A stretch of 64,000 bases of DNA from Streptomyces sp. NBC_00377 (GTDB lineage Bacteria; Actinomycetota; Actinomycetes; Streptomycetales; Streptomycetaceae): contig NZ_CP107958.1 of the NCBI RefSeq assembly GCF_036075115.1, forward strand, positions 4,402,001 to 4,466,000, in the 5' to 3' direction. The stretch's first letter is position 1, and every line of letters begins with the position of its first letter. The position numbers and the translations under genes were made by a program. Below are positions 24,456 through 33,665 of this stretch, one piece after another. The notes under the pieces were generated by a model, which saw only the letters and a program-made list of their open reading frames with translations, had not been told where the DNA came from and did no database searches.

Positions 24456-26177
24456 ATGACAGACCACAACAGCCCTGCTGGCGCGGTCGGCGGAGGCCAG
24501 CCTTCCGGGCAGCCCGGGTCCTTCGGTCCTTCCCAGCAACCGCCGCAGCAGGCGTGGCAGGGGCAGGGGCAGCAGGCCCCCGCCCCGCAACAGGCCCCCG
24601 GCCCGCAACAGACGCAGCCGCTGCCCTCCGACGCGGCCCGCGCCCAGGTCGCCGCCGCCTGGGTGCGCAGCACGCCCCGGGCCGGCCAGGCCGCCGTCCC
24701 GTCGCTGCCGCCCCGTGAGACGCGGTCCCAGGGCGAGTCGAAGAAGGAGAAGCGCGAGCGGGAGCGCGCCGCGCGCAAGGCGGCGTACGAGCAGAAGAAG
24801 GCGGAGAAGGAGCAGCGCAAGCGGGGCGGCACGGCAACGGCCTCCACCGCCGCACCGGCCCCCGCGCCCACCACGGCCGCCCCGCACCCGCCCCAGCACG
24901 GCCACCAGGCCCCCGCCCAGAGCCTTTCCACGATGTCGCCGAGGGCCGCGACCGCCCCGGCCGCGGGCGGGACCGCCCCGGCGGCGGGCGCCGCCACCCC
25001 CGGCGCCCTCACCCAGGGTCCCGCCGCCCCCGGCCAGGCCGCCCCGAGGCCCGCCCCCGCGGGTGACTTCGACGTGCCCAAGCCCGGCGGCCGCATCCCC
25101 GGCGGCGGGCGCCGTACGCATGTGGCGCTCCGCGCCACCCTGCTGATCACGACCTGCGTGTTCGCGCTGGGCTCGTGCGGCGTGATGGGACTGGTGATCG
25201 GCAAGTCCTCCGGCACCACCACCGCCGGGCTGGACGCGTCGGACGCCACCCGGTACCGCCTCACCGAGTTCCCCACCGAGCAGGCGGCGGCCTTCGCGGA
25301 GCAGTACGCGCAGCTCTGCATGACGTTCTCCCCGGACACCTCGACCGCCCGCCGCACCGACCTCGCCCGCTACGCCTCCTCCGGTGTCGACCCCGACTGC
25401 GGCTGGAGCGGTGAGGGCACCAGCAAGGCCGTATCCGTCACCTGGGACGGCACCGCCGAGAAGCTTCCGGAGTTCGGCGACCACGGCCGTTACATCGGGG
25501 TCCAGGTCCGCACCGACGACGGCACGCTCACCACGCTGACCGTCCCCGTGTACGTACAGAACCTCGCGACGGGCGAGGGCATGCGCGTCTCCGGCGACGT
25601 GGGCCAGATGCCGCTGCCGGCCGCCGCGGACGTGCCCGAGGTCGACCAGGGCGACGAGGTCGTGGACGACACCCTGTCCACGCAGCTCCAGAAGGAGGTG
25701 CTGCCGGGCTACTTCGAGGCCTGGGGCGCCTCGAACGCCACGGCCATGGCCCGCTTCCTCACTCCGGACGCGACCCTGACGGCCACCACCGGCCTCGCCG
25801 GCCGCCTGACGGGCCCGCAGATCGGCACCGTCGTCGCGCTCGTCCCGGCGAGCGCCCAGGACAGCAAGCCGTACACCTACGACGCCGGTCAGGCCGTCCA
25901 GGTGCGGGTGGCCGTCGACTGGACCGACTCCAAGGGCGTCGCCGTCCGCCGGGCCTACCGGATGACGATCGTCAACACGGCGCAGGGCTGGTTCGTCAAA
26001 GACGTCCGGGGCGGCGTGCTCGACGCCGAGGGCGGCCGGGCCGACGACACGGACAGTGACGGCGGCGCGGCCACGGGATCGGCCACGCCCTCGGCCGGTG
26101 TCTCCGGAGCCCCCTCGCCGTCGGCCCCCGCCTCCGCGGCCGTCCCGCCGTCCACGGCCAAGCCCGGCAAGTCCTGA
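24456..26177 (+). CDS. TcpC/VirB8-like conjugation-type membrane protein
   Basis: 573 residues from ATG at 24456. The first 225 residues are disordered, Pro/Gln/Ala-rich, with a strongly charged helix (SKKEKRERERAARKAAYEQK) near 95-125. One membrane helix follows (about 228-250, ALRATLLITTCVFALGSCG). The extracytoplasmic half then carries two NTF2-like stretches (FAEQYAQLCMTFSPDTS and VEVDDT to VLPGYFEAWGASNATAMARF), ending TIVNTAQGWFVKDVRGG. This is the layout of TcpC of Clostridium conjugative plasmids, the Gram-positive VirB8 counterpart. It heads the rightward operon. Confidence 0.75.
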   Translation: MTDHNSPAGAVGGGQPSGQPGSFGPSQQPPQQAWQGQGQQAPAPQQAPGPQQTQPLPSDAARAQVAAAWVRSTPRAGQAAVPSLPPRETRSQGESKKEKRERERAARKAAYEQKKAEKEQRKRGGTATASTAAPAPAPTTAAPHPPQHGHQAPAQSLSTMSPRAATAPAAGGTAPAAGAATPGALTQGPAAPGQAAPRPAPAGDFDVPKPGGRIPGGGRRTHVALRATLLITTCVFALGSCGVMGLVIGKSSGTTTAGLDASDATRYRLTEFPTEQAAAFAEQYAQLCMTFSPDTSTARRTDLARYASSGVDPDCGWSGEGTSKAVSVTWDGTAEKLPEFGDHGRYIGVQVRTDDGTLTTLTVPVYVQNLATGEGMRVSGDVGQMPLPAAADVPEVDQGDEVVDDTLSTQLQKEVLPGYFEAWGASNATAMARFLTPDATLTATTGLAGRLTGPQIGTVVALVPASAQDSKPYTYDAGQAVQVRVAVDWTDSKGVAVRRAYRMTIVNTAQGWFVKDVRGGVLDAEGGRADDTDSDGGAATGSATPSAGVSGAPSPSAPASAAVPPSTAKPGKS

Positions 26178-26242
26178 CCGGGCCGCACCGCCCACACCCC
26201 CCATACCACTCACCGCAGCTCCACCACCCGAGAGGAACCACC

Positions 26243-26503
26243 ATGTACATGGCCGAGACGACCCTGAACGACATGTTCGGGCAGATCGAGGACATCCTGC
26301 GTAACGCGGGCACCATGGTCGCCGTCATCGCCCTGCTCATCCTCGGCATCCGCATGCTCCTGTCGATGAAGCGCGGCGACGGCATGCGCGAGGCCTTCCA
26401 GGGCTTCGGCATGATCGCGCTGGCCGCCCTGATCATCGGTGGCGCCAGCGGCCTCGCCGGTGTGCTGATCGGGCTCGGCAGTCAGATCGGCGGCGGCAAC
26501 TGA
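26243..26503 (+). CDS. Small two-helix membrane protein, VirB2-like candidate
   Basis: 86 residues with two hydrophobic helices (about 23-41 and 56-80, IALAALIIGGASGLAGVLIG) joined by a short basic loop (SMKRGDGMREA). Size, topology and position before the TcpE-like and VirB4-like genes fit the VirB2/TrbC pilin-like slot of type IV systems, but no family motif is decisive. An in-frame ATG two codons later is possible. AGAGGAACC lies just upstream. Confidence 0.6.
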   Translation: MYMAETTLNDMFGQIEDILRNAGTMVAVIALLILGIRMLLSMKRGDGMREAFQGFGMIALAALIIGGASGLAGVLIGLGSQIGGGN

Positions 26504-26567
26504 CGGATCGTCCGGGCCCTGCCCGCCACGCCGTCAGTAGCCGTCCCTACCAGGGGAGTTCGCAGAC

Positions 26568-27053
26568 ATGAGCCAGGAGGCACCGGAGCCGCTGGTCGCG
26601 TACGACCACACCGATCTGGTCAACCGCCCCAAGCGGATCTGGAACTGGGGCAACATCCCGCTGCCGGGCCTGCTGCTGCCCGCGCTGGGCGCGGCCTTCG
26701 GCTTCGGGCTGGTCTGGCTCATCACCCTGTTCACCGTGTCGGCGTTCCTGCCGTTCCTGGGCATGTCGATGTGGACGTCGATCCTCTACTTCGGGCCGCC
26801 GTTCGGCATCTACTTCATCTGGGGTCGCCCGCTGCCCTCGGCGCTCACGCTGAGCCAGCAGATCGTGGTGTGGACCGACTGGTGGTTCCAGCCCAAGCGT
26901 CTCCAGGGCCTCGCCGCGGACCAGGAGCCGGAGCAGTTGCACTGGCAGGTCATCCTCTTCACCCCCGGCTCGCCGCGCTGGCAGGCCCGCTACGAGGCCG
27001 CGCGCCGGGCCGCCGCCGAGCGCGGCAGCGCGTTCGCCGCCGCCGGGCGCTGA
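26568..27053 (+). CDS. TcpE-like membrane protein (VirB3 position)
   Basis: 161 residues: a short cytoplasmic start (HTDLVNRPKRIWNWG), two hydrophobic helices (about 30-52 and 55-78), then FIWGRPLPSALTLSQQIVVW and a cytoplasmic C-terminal part. The double-helix layout and the P-x-R-I/W entry resemble TcpE/VirB3-type inner-membrane components that dock the VirB4 ATPase, encoded 54 nt downstream. Confidence 0.7.
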   Translation: MSQEAPEPLVAYDHTDLVNRPKRIWNWGNIPLPGLLLPALGAAFGFGLVWLITLFTVSAFLPFLGMSMWTSILYFGPPFGIYFIWGRPLPSALTLSQQIVVWTDWWFQPKRLQGLAADQEPEQLHWQVILFTPGSPRWQARYEAARRAAAERGSAFAAAGR

Positions 27054-27107
27054 CCCCGCGCTCACCCCACCCCTTCCCGATGTCGACTACCGCAGGATGA
27101 GTCCTCC

Positions 27108-30098
27108 ATGTTCATGTTGATCCTTTTGGGCGGGGCGGCCGCCTTCTTCGTGGTCGCCATGATCATGGCCGCCTCGTCGAGCAAGAAGAACGGCCAGGGC
27201 GGCTCGAAGCAGTCGCCCTCCGGGCGTTCCAAGCCGTCCGGCTCGTCGGCCGCCGCCCGCCGCGAGGACCTCCGCCTCCCCTACCGCTACGCCGACGACA
27301 TGATCTTCGTCCACGGCGACTCGGTGTGGACGGGCCTGGTCCTGCCCAACGCCATCGACGAGTACCTGAACGCCGGCGAGCTCCAGGCGATGGCCGAGGG
27401 CCCGGCCCGCGGTCTGCTCAACCTCGCCCGAGGCGACCGCAACGTCGAGTGCCACTACCGCAAGGTCTACCAGCCGATCACGGCCATGACCTGGGCGGAG
27501 GAGCTCAACGCGATCGCCTGGGAGCCGACCGAGAACTACAAGGCGTACAACCTGCGCAAGGCCGAGTACCAGGAGCGCATCGGCGCCAAGCGGGAGCGCA
27601 ACATCCTGCTGGTGAAGCTGGGTTCGCTGAAGCGCACCAACGGCGGCAGCGGAGTCGTTGCCCAGGACGACGAGCCGTACGACGAGCCCGGCCTCCTTCA
27701 GGGTGTCCGCGGAGCCGCCGACCAGGCCGCCGCCACCGCGACCGGCGTCACCGACGAGTACCTCTCCCCGCACGTCCTCGCCGAGTGGACCCAGACGGCC
27801 GTCGAGGTCCACGAGAGCCTGGAGGGCCTGAAGGGCACCCCGCTCAGCCGCGAGGAGCTCGTCTGGCTGATCCGCAAGCCGCTCCACGGCGACCTGCCGG
27901 TCCCGCCGGAGCCGGTGCTCGGCTCGCGTGCCTGGGGACCCAACCAGTTCGACCTGGTCGTCGACTTCTCCGGCGAGAACCGCAAGACACACATCGTCCT
28001 GAACCAGTACGACGAGGTGACGGGCGAGCAGCAGACCAGCTACACCACCACCCTCGTGGCCGCCAACTGGCCCGCGGAGACCCGCTTCCGCCAGTCGACC
28101 GCGTGGGCGCGGTACGCCTCCCAGCACGTGGACTTCCCCGTCGAGATCGACATGCGGTTCACGCTCATCCCGTACCTGAAGTTCAAGGACCGCGCCGACA
28201 AGATCCGCGGCAACCTGGTCGACGAGATGAACGACATGGCCAACTCCGGCCGCAGCCCCGACACCAAGCTGGCCACCCAGGTCACCCGCGCCCAGGACCT
28301 CGTCGACGACATCGACGAGCACAAGATGCCGGGCATGGAGGCGCAGATCCGCTTCACGATCTCCGCGCACGACGTGAAGGAGCTCGAGCGCCGGCGCCGG
28401 GTCCTGGAGATGCAGTTCAAGCAGGACCTCAAGGTCACCCTGCTGCGCCCGACCCGCCAGCAGTGGCGACTGCTTCAGGCCCAACTCCCCGGAGACGCGC
28501 CCAAGTTGCCGATCGCGCCCTACCTCCGCCTCCAGGAGGTCGAACAGCTCGGCGCCGGACTGCCCACCGCGGGCACGGAGCTGGGCGACAACCCCGAGCA
28601 CCGTTCCGGCAAGCGTCTGGGCTGGGTCGGCAACCTGGTCGGCTGGGCGGGCAAGATGCCGGTCCACTACTCCCTGCACGTCGGCCCCGCCCGCAACGAC
28701 GGCGGTGGCCTGGCCATCGTCGGTGCCTCCGGCGGTGGCAAGTCCTCGCTGGCCCTCCAGAAGTTCTACGAGGAGTCGGAGTCGGGCGTCCGCTGCCTGG
28801 TCATCGACCCGAAGACCGACTTCGCGCAGCTCTGCTACTACCTGGCCTTCGGCTCCCAGGTGAACGACCCGGACTTCGCGAGCGACGCGGAGACCGGCCT
28901 GCTCGGCACCCCGGCCAGCAAGTTCCAGCCGGTGAACCCCGAGTTCTGGGCGGAGACGGAGGTCGTCGACCTTCTGAAGGGCCAGGCCGGCGTCCTGGAC
29001 CCGTGGGTCATCGCCCGCGACGTCCCCGCGGGCCGCCTGCTCGCCGAGTCGATGCTCCGCGGCTTCCTCGGCGACGAGGACTACCAGCGCGTACGCCTCC
29101 CCGTCATCGAGGGCATGGCGTCCGTCATCGGCCGCTACAACTCCGCGATCCGCCAGGCGGTCGAGCAGGGCCACACGGCCCGCGAAGCCGAACTGGCCGT
29201 CCCCCGCCCGACGTTGTGGCAGGTCGTGGACGAGGTCGTCGCGGCGTACGACCACGCGGTGGCGTCCGGCGACCGCGAGGCCATCAAGGACCTGAAGCTC
29301 GCGCAGATGCTCCTCACCGAGCTGCGCACGCTCCCCTACGCCCGGCTCTCCTTCGCGGAGCGCCCGCAGCCCCTGTCCAGCATGCGCAAGCGCCGCACGG
29401 TCATCACCCTGCGCGGCTTCCAGTCGCCCGCGGCCTCCGACCCGCGGAGCTGGAACCCGGCGGAACGTCTCGCGGCGACGGCCCTGATGGCGGTCGTGGA
29501 ACTGGGCAGCCAGATGCTCGACGTCGGCTACGAGAAGAACCCGGTGACCGGCGAGATCGGCCTGCGCCCGAAGGCGCTCTTCGTCGACGAGGCGTACGTC
29601 GTCACGGCGACCGAGTCGGGCCGCGACCTGATGCGCCGCGCGCTGAAGCAGGGCCGTTCCTACCTGGCGGTCACCGTCCTGATCACCCAGCAGGCCATCG
29701 ACCTGGTCCAGATCGAGGACTCCGAGGCCCGCAGCGGTGGCGCCAACCAGATCCACACGGTCTTCGCCTTCAAGCAGAAGTCGGCGCAGGAGGCGTCCAT
29801 GGTGGCCCCCCTCCTGGGGCGCCCGGAGAACGACCCGAAGGTCATCGCCGCCCTCCAGGAGCTCCGTACGGGTGTCTGCCTCCAGCGCGACGCGGACAAG
29901 CGCGTCGGCACGGTCGCCGTCGACCTGGTCTTCAAGGAGATCCTCGCCGCCACGGACACCAACGGCACCACCCGCCCGGCCCGCCAGGGCATCAACCCGC
30001 CGCTGAGCGTCTGGGACTGGACCTTCTTGCAGGAGGTCGAGGAGGACCCGGCGCGGTCGGCGACACCGGCGGCGGAGACAGCGACGGCAACGGCATGA
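27108..30098 (+). CDS. VirB4/TcpF-like secretion ATPase
   Basis: 996 residues. An N-terminal membrane helix (about 3-22) is followed by a VirB4-type N-terminal domain of about 500 residues, then the P-loop ATPase: Walker A GASGGGKSS near 539-547 and Walker B ALFVDEAYVV with the acidic pair near 827-828. Arginine-containing motifs RGFQSPAASDPRSWNP and ITQQAIDLVQIEDSEARSGG follow. VirB4 enzymes power assembly and substrate movement through type IV channels. With the VirD4-like ATPase at 16.5-18.3 kb it gives the two-ATPase core of a type IV system. Confidence 0.9.
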   Translation: MFMLILLGGAAAFFVVAMIMAASSSKKNGQGGSKQSPSGRSKPSGSSAAARREDLRLPYRYADDMIFVHGDSVWTGLVLPNAIDEYLNAGELQAMAEGPARGLLNLARGDRNVECHYRKVYQPITAMTWAEELNAIAWEPTENYKAYNLRKAEYQERIGAKRERNILLVKLGSLKRTNGGSGVVAQDDEPYDEPGLLQGVRGAADQAAATATGVTDEYLSPHVLAEWTQTAVEVHESLEGLKGTPLSREELVWLIRKPLHGDLPVPPEPVLGSRAWGPNQFDLVVDFSGENRKTHIVLNQYDEVTGEQQTSYTTTLVAANWPAETRFRQSTAWARYASQHVDFPVEIDMRFTLIPYLKFKDRADKIRGNLVDEMNDMANSGRSPDTKLATQVTRAQDLVDDIDEHKMPGMEAQIRFTISAHDVKELERRRRVLEMQFKQDLKVTLLRPTRQQWRLLQAQLPGDAPKLPIAPYLRLQEVEQLGAGLPTAGTELGDNPEHRSGKRLGWVGNLVGWAGKMPVHYSLHVGPARNDGGGLAIVGASGGGKSSLALQKFYEESESGVRCLVIDPKTDFAQLCYYLAFGSQVNDPDFASDAETGLLGTPASKFQPVNPEFWAETEVVDLLKGQAGVLDPWVIARDVPAGRLLAESMLRGFLGDEDYQRVRLPVIEGMASVIGRYNSAIRQAVEQGHTAREAELAVPRPTLWQVVDEVVAAYDHAVASGDREAIKDLKLAQMLLTELRTLPYARLSFAERPQPLSSMRKRRTVITLRGFQSPAASDPRSWNPAERLAATALMAVVELGSQMLDVGYEKNPVTGEIGLRPKALFVDEAYVVTATESGRDLMRRALKQGRSYLAVTVLITQQAIDLVQIEDSEARSGGANQIHTVFAFKQKSAQEASMVAPLLGRPENDPKVIAALQELRTGVCLQRDADKRVGTVAVDLVFKEILAATDTNGTTRPARQGINPPLSVWDWTFLQEVEEDPARSATPAAETATATA

Positions 30099-30150
30099 CG
30101 TGCCGCACCGGCATCCCCCGACCGCACACCCACCGAGAGGCCTTGCCACC

Positions 30151-30783
30151 ATGCGCCCGTCCAGAAGTCTCGCCGCCGGGGCCGCGTCCCTCGCCCTGCT
30201 CGCGATGCTGAGCGGGTGCGGGTCGGACTCGGAGTCCGGCTCGGGGACCAAGACCGGCGCGGACTCCGTCTTCGGCTCGGGCGGCGGCTCGGAGACCGGT
30301 GCGGACGGAGCCGGTACGGGTGGCGACACCGGGCAGTCCACGGCCGACGGCCTGCCCCAGGCGGCGGACACGGCGTCCGTCGCCGACTACCTGAACCAGT
30401 ACACCCCCTGCCAGGACGTGGCGACGGGCGACGAGTACGACGACGGCCACGACGGCGACGCCTGGGGCACGGACGAGTCCGAGGACCCGGCATGGAGCAT
30501 CGAGGAGCGCGCCGTGTGCACGGACGGGTCGGGCCGGCCCATCGCACTGCTCGTCGTCCCCGACATGAAGAAGTTCCAGACCGCCGCCAGGTCGAGCGGC
30601 GACGAGTTCCTGGTCGGCGAGAACTTCGCCGTCGTCCCGGTCGGCGACGAGGCGATCCGCAGCCTCCAGCAGTCCGGCCTGAGATTCCTGACCTGCGACG
30701 CGGACCTCGCGGTGCCGAGCGGCTTCGAGAAGGAGCCGGCCCTCGTGGACGGCTGTGTCCTGACCAACTACGTCCCCGAGTAA
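30151..30783 (+). CDS. Secretion-locus lipoprotein 1
   Basis: 210 residues. The signal peptide ends with the lipobox LAMLSGC (Cys near 22), followed by a Gly/Ser/Asp-rich linker and a compact C-terminal domain containing DTASVADYLNQYTPCQDVATG, ERAVCTDG, VVPDMKKFQTAARSSG, RFLTCDADLAVPSGF and DGCVLTNYVPE. The four conserved Cys suggest two disulfides. It is paralogous to the next gene, 13 nt away. It probably sits on the outer face of the membrane near the channel. Family not recognised. Confidence 0.8.
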   Translation: MRPSRSLAAGAASLALLAMLSGCGSDSESGSGTKTGADSVFGSGGGSETGADGAGTGGDTGQSTADGLPQAADTASVADYLNQYTPCQDVATGDEYDDGHDGDAWGTDESEDPAWSIEERAVCTDGSGRPIALLVVPDMKKFQTAARSSGDEFLVGENFAVVPVGDEAIRSLQQSGLRFLTCDADLAVPSGFEKEPALVDGCVLTNYVPE

Positions 30784-30796
30784 GGCGAGTAACACC

Positions 30797-31414
30797 ATGC
30801 GACTCAGGCGAGCGATCACCGTCGGCGCCCTTCTCCTCATGTCGGCGTCGATGACGGCGTGCGGCGGCGATGACGACAAGGCCGGCGGCAACAGTGACGG
30901 CGACGGCAAGACCGGCGCGACCGCGAGCAGCGGGAAGGGCGGCAGCGGCGAGACGGCGAACACGGAGCTGCCCGAAGCCTCGGACATGGCGTCCGTGGCG
31001 TATTTCCTCAACGAGCACGCGTCGTGCCTCGATCTCAAATCGGGCGCCGAATACGACGACTCCAACTACACGGACACGGATCCCGCGTGGGGTGAGGAGC
31101 AGATGACCCAGGATCCCGCCTGGGGAATCAAGGAACGCGCCGTCTGCATGGACAAGTACAACGACGCCAACACGCTGCTCCTGGTGTCGGACATGAAGAA
31201 GTTCCAGACCTCCATCAAGGAGGGGAACTACTCGTCGATCCTGGTCGGCAAGGACTTCGCGGTGGATCCGGGCGACGCCCAGACCGTCCAGGAACTGAAG
31301 ACCTCAGGTCTCAAGACCCTGCACTGCTCCGCGGAAGCCCCGATCCCCAGCGGTTACAAGCAGGAGCCCGCACAGGTCGCCGGATGCGTTCTCACCGACT
31401 ACTACGCCGACTGA
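30797..31414 (+). CDS. Secretion-locus lipoprotein 2 (paralogue of lipoprotein 1)
   Basis: 205 residues with lipobox SASMTAC. Its C-terminal domain aligns with lipoprotein 1: DMASVAYFLNEHASCLDL, KERAVCMDKYN, VSDMKKFQTSIKEGN, LKTLHCSAEAPIPSGYKQEP and GCVLTDYYAD keep the same Cys pattern. The tandem duplication between the VirB4-like and VirB6-like genes suggests a two-subunit surface component. Function unknown. Confidence 0.8.
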   Translation: MRLRRAITVGALLLMSASMTACGGDDDKAGGNSDGDGKTGATASSGKGGSGETANTELPEASDMASVAYFLNEHASCLDLKSGAEYDDSNYTDTDPAWGEEQMTQDPAWGIKERAVCMDKYNDANTLLLVSDMKKFQTSIKEGNYSSILVGKDFAVDPGDAQTVQELKTSGLKTLHCSAEAPIPSGYKQEPAQVAGCVLTDYYAD

Positions 31415-31442
31415 CCTCCGACCCGTCCCCGAAGGGCTTTTC

Positions 31443-33626
31443 ATGCTGACCCGCTTCCGGCCGCGCTCCGGCCGTCCGGCACGGCCCCGGACGAGGCGCT
31501 CCCTGCGCGAGAAACTCATCAGCACCGGCGTCGCCGCGCGGGCCGTGCTGTTCCTGGTGCTCGGGGTGATCGCGCTCTCGTTCTCCGCTCCACAGCAGGC
31601 GCAGGCCCTCTTCGACACCTGTGACTGGGCGCAGCAGAGCATCAACCAGAAGGCCGACATGCCAGGCCCCGCCGCGGAGAACATCTTCCCCTCGGTGAAG
31701 CAATGGGACGGGAAGCGCGAACTCGTCGCCGGGGCAACGAAGATGGACGGCCCCGCGTCGAAGTACACGCTCTACGAACTCAGCGCCATGCGTGGTCTCA
31801 ACTGGGCCTCGACCCAGCAGAGCCAGCACGATGCGAAGCAGGGCGACCGCGGGCAGGCCGCCAACGACGACGAGTGCAGCATCCAGAACGAGATCTACAA
31901 CAGCATCGCCCAGGCCGTTTTCGACATGAGCAAGATCATGAGCCGTGCCGCGATCAGCATCAAGGAGATCTCGTCCAACCCCAGCCCGCTGGCCGCCCTC
32001 TACGACGGCACGGTCTCGGGTGACGACAGCGTCGTCGACCGCCTGAACAACGGCGTCTTCAAGCTCGCCGTGCCCACCATGATCCTGCTCACCGGCCTCT
32101 GGGTGTTCGGCAAGTGGCGCAAGGGCGACATGCGTGAGGTCTGGTCGGGCGTCGGCTGGGCCGCGTTCGTCGTGATCGCCGTATCGGCGTTCCTCGTCAA
32201 CGGGAACTACGTGGCCGTGGTCGAAACGGCCGACTCCGGAATAGCGCAAGGCAATGCCGCGCTGACCGAGGCCGTGCTGGACGGAGCGATCGACGGGGTG
32301 AACCCGCCCTGTGACCTCCCCGACAACGCACCGCAGCGCGGCATGCGCATCTCCAGCTGTGCCATGTACGACACCCTCGCGTTCCGCCCGTGGGCCATCG
32401 GCCAGTTCGGTGACCCCGGCAAGGCTCGCATGGAGTACAAGAGCGACCAGAAGTGCGACTTCGGTACGGAAAAGCGCTGCACCGACCTACGGGTCAAGCA
32501 GGTCATCGTCCAGTCGGTGACGAACATCGAGTACTACCAGCACCCCTCACCGGTCGAGATAGAGGAGAACGAAAAAGGCGACATCATCAAGGCGAAGGAG
32601 AACCAGTACGGCGAGCTGCGCCACTGGATCGCCGAGCACGAGGATGCCCGCGTCTATGAGCAGTGGTCCGGCGACAAGCCCGCCAACCGCATCAGCATCG
32701 GCGTCTACGCGCTGGTCGCCTCGCTGATCGTCGGCCTGATGGTGATCGTGCTCAGCGCCCTGACTCTGCTGTGGCACGCGGTCACGCTCATCATGGTGAT
32801 CCTGCTGCCGCTGGTCGCGATCATCTCGATCCACCCGACCCAGCAGAAGCTGCTGCGGGGCTGGTGGCAGACCTTCGTACACAGCTTCGTCCTGCGCGCC
32901 GGGTTCGGCGTGATCCTCACGATCCTGCTGCTCTTCTACCAGCTGATCCTGCCGCTCCAGATCCCGCTGGGCATGCAGCTGCTGATGCTGCTCCTCGTCA
33001 CGATCGCCGTGATCATGCTGCTCAAGAACCTGCTGTCCGGGAAGTTCAGCCCGCAGGTCCAGGGCGCGGACGACGCTCTCGGTGTCGGGGACATGGCCGG
33101 CAAGGTGACCGCGATGGCGCCGGGGCTCGCCGCGTCCACCGCCGGTGCGACCGCCCGCACCACGGGTCGCGTCGCGAGCACCACCGCCAAGGGCACCGCA
33201 CGTGCGACGGGCAGTACGGCACGCGGGACCGCCTGGGCGGTGGACAAGCTCGCCTTCAAGGGCAAGGGCCGGGCCAAGATGCAGGAGAAGGGCTGGCTCG
33301 GTCAGTCCAAGCGCGAGCAGCGGCAGACGGCCTACCAGAGTTCGCAGGTGGCTCAGAAGAACTACGACCGGGAATTCGGCGAACAGGGCGGCCAGGAGTC
33401 ACCGGCTCCGGAGCAGCCCCGCACCCGGGGCCGCCGCGTCAGCGGCTCCAGCAATGCGCCTGCTCCGCAGTCCACGACGCCGACCGAGTCCCGTCCGGCA
33501 CCTTCACCCGCGCCCGCACCGCAGGTGCCGGCCCCCCGGCCCCGGCCCACCGATCCCCCGGTGGCGCCCGCCCCGGCACCCACTCCGCCCCCGAGGGACC
33601 CGCGCGGCCCCAGCGGCCGCGTCTAG
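31443..33626 (+). CDS. VirB6/TrbL-like polytopic membrane channel protein
   Basis: 727 residues. An N-terminal hydrophobic segment with an AQA signal-like end is followed by an extracytoplasmic region and about six to seven membrane helices: VPTMILLTGLWVFGKW, a helix near 240-262, the long hydrophobic block near 420-460 (LVASLIVGLMVIVLSALTLL) and 480-530 (VILTILLLFYQLILPLQIPL). A basic, then Pro-rich cytoplasmic tail of about 190 residues ends the protein. This is the VirB6/TrbL layout, the membrane conduit of type IV systems. Confidence 0.8.
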   Translation: MLTRFRPRSGRPARPRTRRSLREKLISTGVAARAVLFLVLGVIALSFSAPQQAQALFDTCDWAQQSINQKADMPGPAAENIFPSVKQWDGKRELVAGATKMDGPASKYTLYELSAMRGLNWASTQQSQHDAKQGDRGQAANDDECSIQNEIYNSIAQAVFDMSKIMSRAAISIKEISSNPSPLAALYDGTVSGDDSVVDRLNNGVFKLAVPTMILLTGLWVFGKWRKGDMREVWSGVGWAAFVVIAVSAFLVNGNYVAVVETADSGIAQGNAALTEAVLDGAIDGVNPPCDLPDNAPQRGMRISSCAMYDTLAFRPWAIGQFGDPGKARMEYKSDQKCDFGTEKRCTDLRVKQVIVQSVTNIEYYQHPSPVEIEENEKGDIIKAKENQYGELRHWIAEHEDARVYEQWSGDKPANRISIGVYALVASLIVGLMVIVLSALTLLWHAVTLIMVILLPLVAIISIHPTQQKLLRGWWQTFVHSFVLRAGFGVILTILLLFYQLILPLQIPLGMQLLMLLLVTIAVIMLLKNLLSGKFSPQVQGADDALGVGDMAGKVTAMAPGLAASTAGATARTTGRVASTTAKGTARATGSTARGTAWAVDKLAFKGKGRAKMQEKGWLGQSKREQRQTAYQSSQVAQKNYDREFGEQGGQESPAPEQPRTRGRRVSGSSNAPAPQSTTPTESRPAPSPAPAPQVPAPRPRPTDPPVAPAPAPTPPPRDPRGPSGRV

Positions 33627-33665
33627 CCCCGACTCTCCGCCCCACCCCCACCAAGGAGCCATCCG

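Noticed and set aside
27087..30371. A 1,094-residue open frame on the minus strand opposite the VirB4-like gene
   Set aside because: It is the antisense shadow of a GC-rich gene: Leu/Val/Asp/Gly-rich with no motifs, while the plus strand carries clear Walker motifs.
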